In this document: positions 63,471 to 64,000 of the stretch, piece by piece
Numbering within the stretch: the first letter of the stretch is position 1
How the letters are laid out: every line of letters begins with the position of its first letter
Assembly: GCF_000319305.2 (NCBI RefSeq)
Contig: NZ_AMWJ02000001.1
Coordinates: 1,589,001 to 1,653,000 of the forward strand
Direction: 5' to 3'
Length of the DNA stretch: 64,000 nucleotides
DNA from: Pseudomonas bharatica CSV86
Lineage (GTDB): Bacteria; Pseudomonadota; Gammaproteobacteria; Pseudomonadales; Pseudomonadaceae
Notes under the pieces: model-generated
The model's database searches: none
What the model was told of the DNA's origin: nothing
Seen by the model: the letters and a program-made list of their open reading frames with translations, nothing else
Position numbers and translations under genes: made by a program

Positions 63471-64000
63471 CCCCAGAAGAACAGGATGCCTTCGAAACGC
63501 TGTTGGCCAATTGCGCCGATGAACCCATCCGTTTTCCCGGTGCCATCCAGCCCCACGGCCTGCTGCTGACCCTGAGCGAGCCGGGGCTGGAGATCCTCCA
63601 GGTCAGCGCCAACGTCGAGACCCTGCTCGGTCGTACGCCGCAGTCGCTGCTGGGCCAGCCCGTCGAAGGCCTGCTGGGCCAGGCCCAGGCCGCCGCCTTG
63701 CAGCACAGCGTGCAACAGCCGCTGCTGTCCAATGATTCGCCACTGACCGTCGCGCTCAACGGCATGACCTTCGATGGCCTGCTGCACCGTCACGACGGTG
63801 TACTGATCTTCGAACTGGAAGTGCATGCCGGGCACTACCAGCCCGGCAGCATCGCCGGCAACCTGACCAACCTGGGCCGCATGCTCCAGCGCCTGCAGGG
63901 CGCAGCCTCCCTGCAGGCGCTGTACGAGGTCAGCGTCCGCGAGATCCAGGCCCTGACCGGCTACGACCGGGTGCTGATCTACCGCTTCGAAGAGGAAGGC
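63467..64000 (+). CDS. bphP: BphP, bacteriophytochrome photosensor kinase (3' part beyond window)
   Basis: The first 178 residues are visible: biliverdin-attaching Cys16 (LLANCADEPIRFPGAIQPHG), the PAS domain (about 20-120), and the start of the GAF domain (EIQALTGYDRVLIYRF). Red/far-red light changes the chromophore state and controls the C-terminal histidine kinase, which lies outside the window. Coupled to bphO. Confidence 0.95.
   Translation, partial: MTPEEQDAFETLLANCADEPIRFPGAIQPHGLLLTLSEPGLEILQVSANVETLLGRTPQSLLGQPVEGLLGQAQAAALQHSVQQPLLSNDSPLTVALNGMTFDGLLHRHDGVLIFELEVHAGHYQPGSIAGNLTNLGRMLQRLQGAASLQALYEVSVREIQALTGYDRVLIYRFEEEG

Overview
The window is high-GC gammaproteobacterial DNA that looks like a Pseudomonas chromosome, probably of the fluorescens/putida type. 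Supporting signs are repeated REP palindromes built on GCTGGCTTGCCAGC, OprD-type porins, a SoxR-controlled mexHI-opmD pump, a bphO-bphP pair, and a degradative HMG-CoA reductase almost identical in recall to MvaA of P. mevalonii. No database search was possible; names rest on motifs and remembered family sequences.

Layout. 1-2.1 kb: ybiB (cut by the window edge) and tusEBCD for tRNA 2-thiolation. 2.1-12.6 kb: an NCS2 purine permease; soxR divergent from mexH-mexI-opmD across a textbook SoxR promoter; an ABC ATPase; and a PBP2 gene with a frameshift. 12.8-19.8 kb: a mevalonate catabolic operon (mvaA, mvaB, an unusual TctA transporter with a small membrane partner, an OprD porin) with a divergent MocR-type regulator, itself frameshifted. 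19.9-20.8 kb: a Bax-inhibitor-1/YccA protein and tRNA-Ser(TGA).

21-29.2 kb is a lower-GC accessory island directly behind the tRNA. It holds a two-gene pair resembling RexA/RexB in layout, an IS630-type element with a damaged transposase, a three-gene cassette (TauD-like dioxygenase, HEPN/zinc-ribbon protein, membrane-SH3 protein), a truncated IS5-family element fused to a truncated hicB, and a parD with an internally deleted parE. The dioxygenase-HEPN-SH3 cassette is the best candidate here for an undescribed, possibly defensive, system.

29.4-39.25 kb is a guanidine-utilisation operon. A sigma-54 promoter and a guanidine-I (ykkC) riboswitch precede an ABC importer (three genes), the two carboxyguanidine deiminase-type subunits, a biotin-dependent guanidine/urea carboxylase and allophanate hydrolase. 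Together they would convert guanidine to ammonia and CO2. A tandem array of REP-bearing repeats follows.

39.6-46.1 kb is a second acid-catabolism operon on the minus strand (HMG-CoA lyase-like enzyme, family III CoA-transferase, gamma-carbonic-anhydrase-like protein, MFS importer, OprD porin) with an upstream LysR regulator; a 3-hydroxy-3-methylglutarate-like substrate is inferred. 46.3-50.8 kb: an exported alpha/beta hydrolase and a DipZ-like thiol redox protein, divergent from a two-component system. 50.8-52.3 kb is an AT-richer gap. 52.3-62.7 kb: a two-partner secretion pair, TpsB and a 2,923-residue TpsA adhesin with a helical insertion. 62.9-64 kb: bphO and the start of bphP.

Three otherwise intact genes (mexH, PBP2, MocR regulator) each need exactly one extra G in a G-run to read through. 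This pattern looks more like homopolymer sequencing error than three independent mutations.
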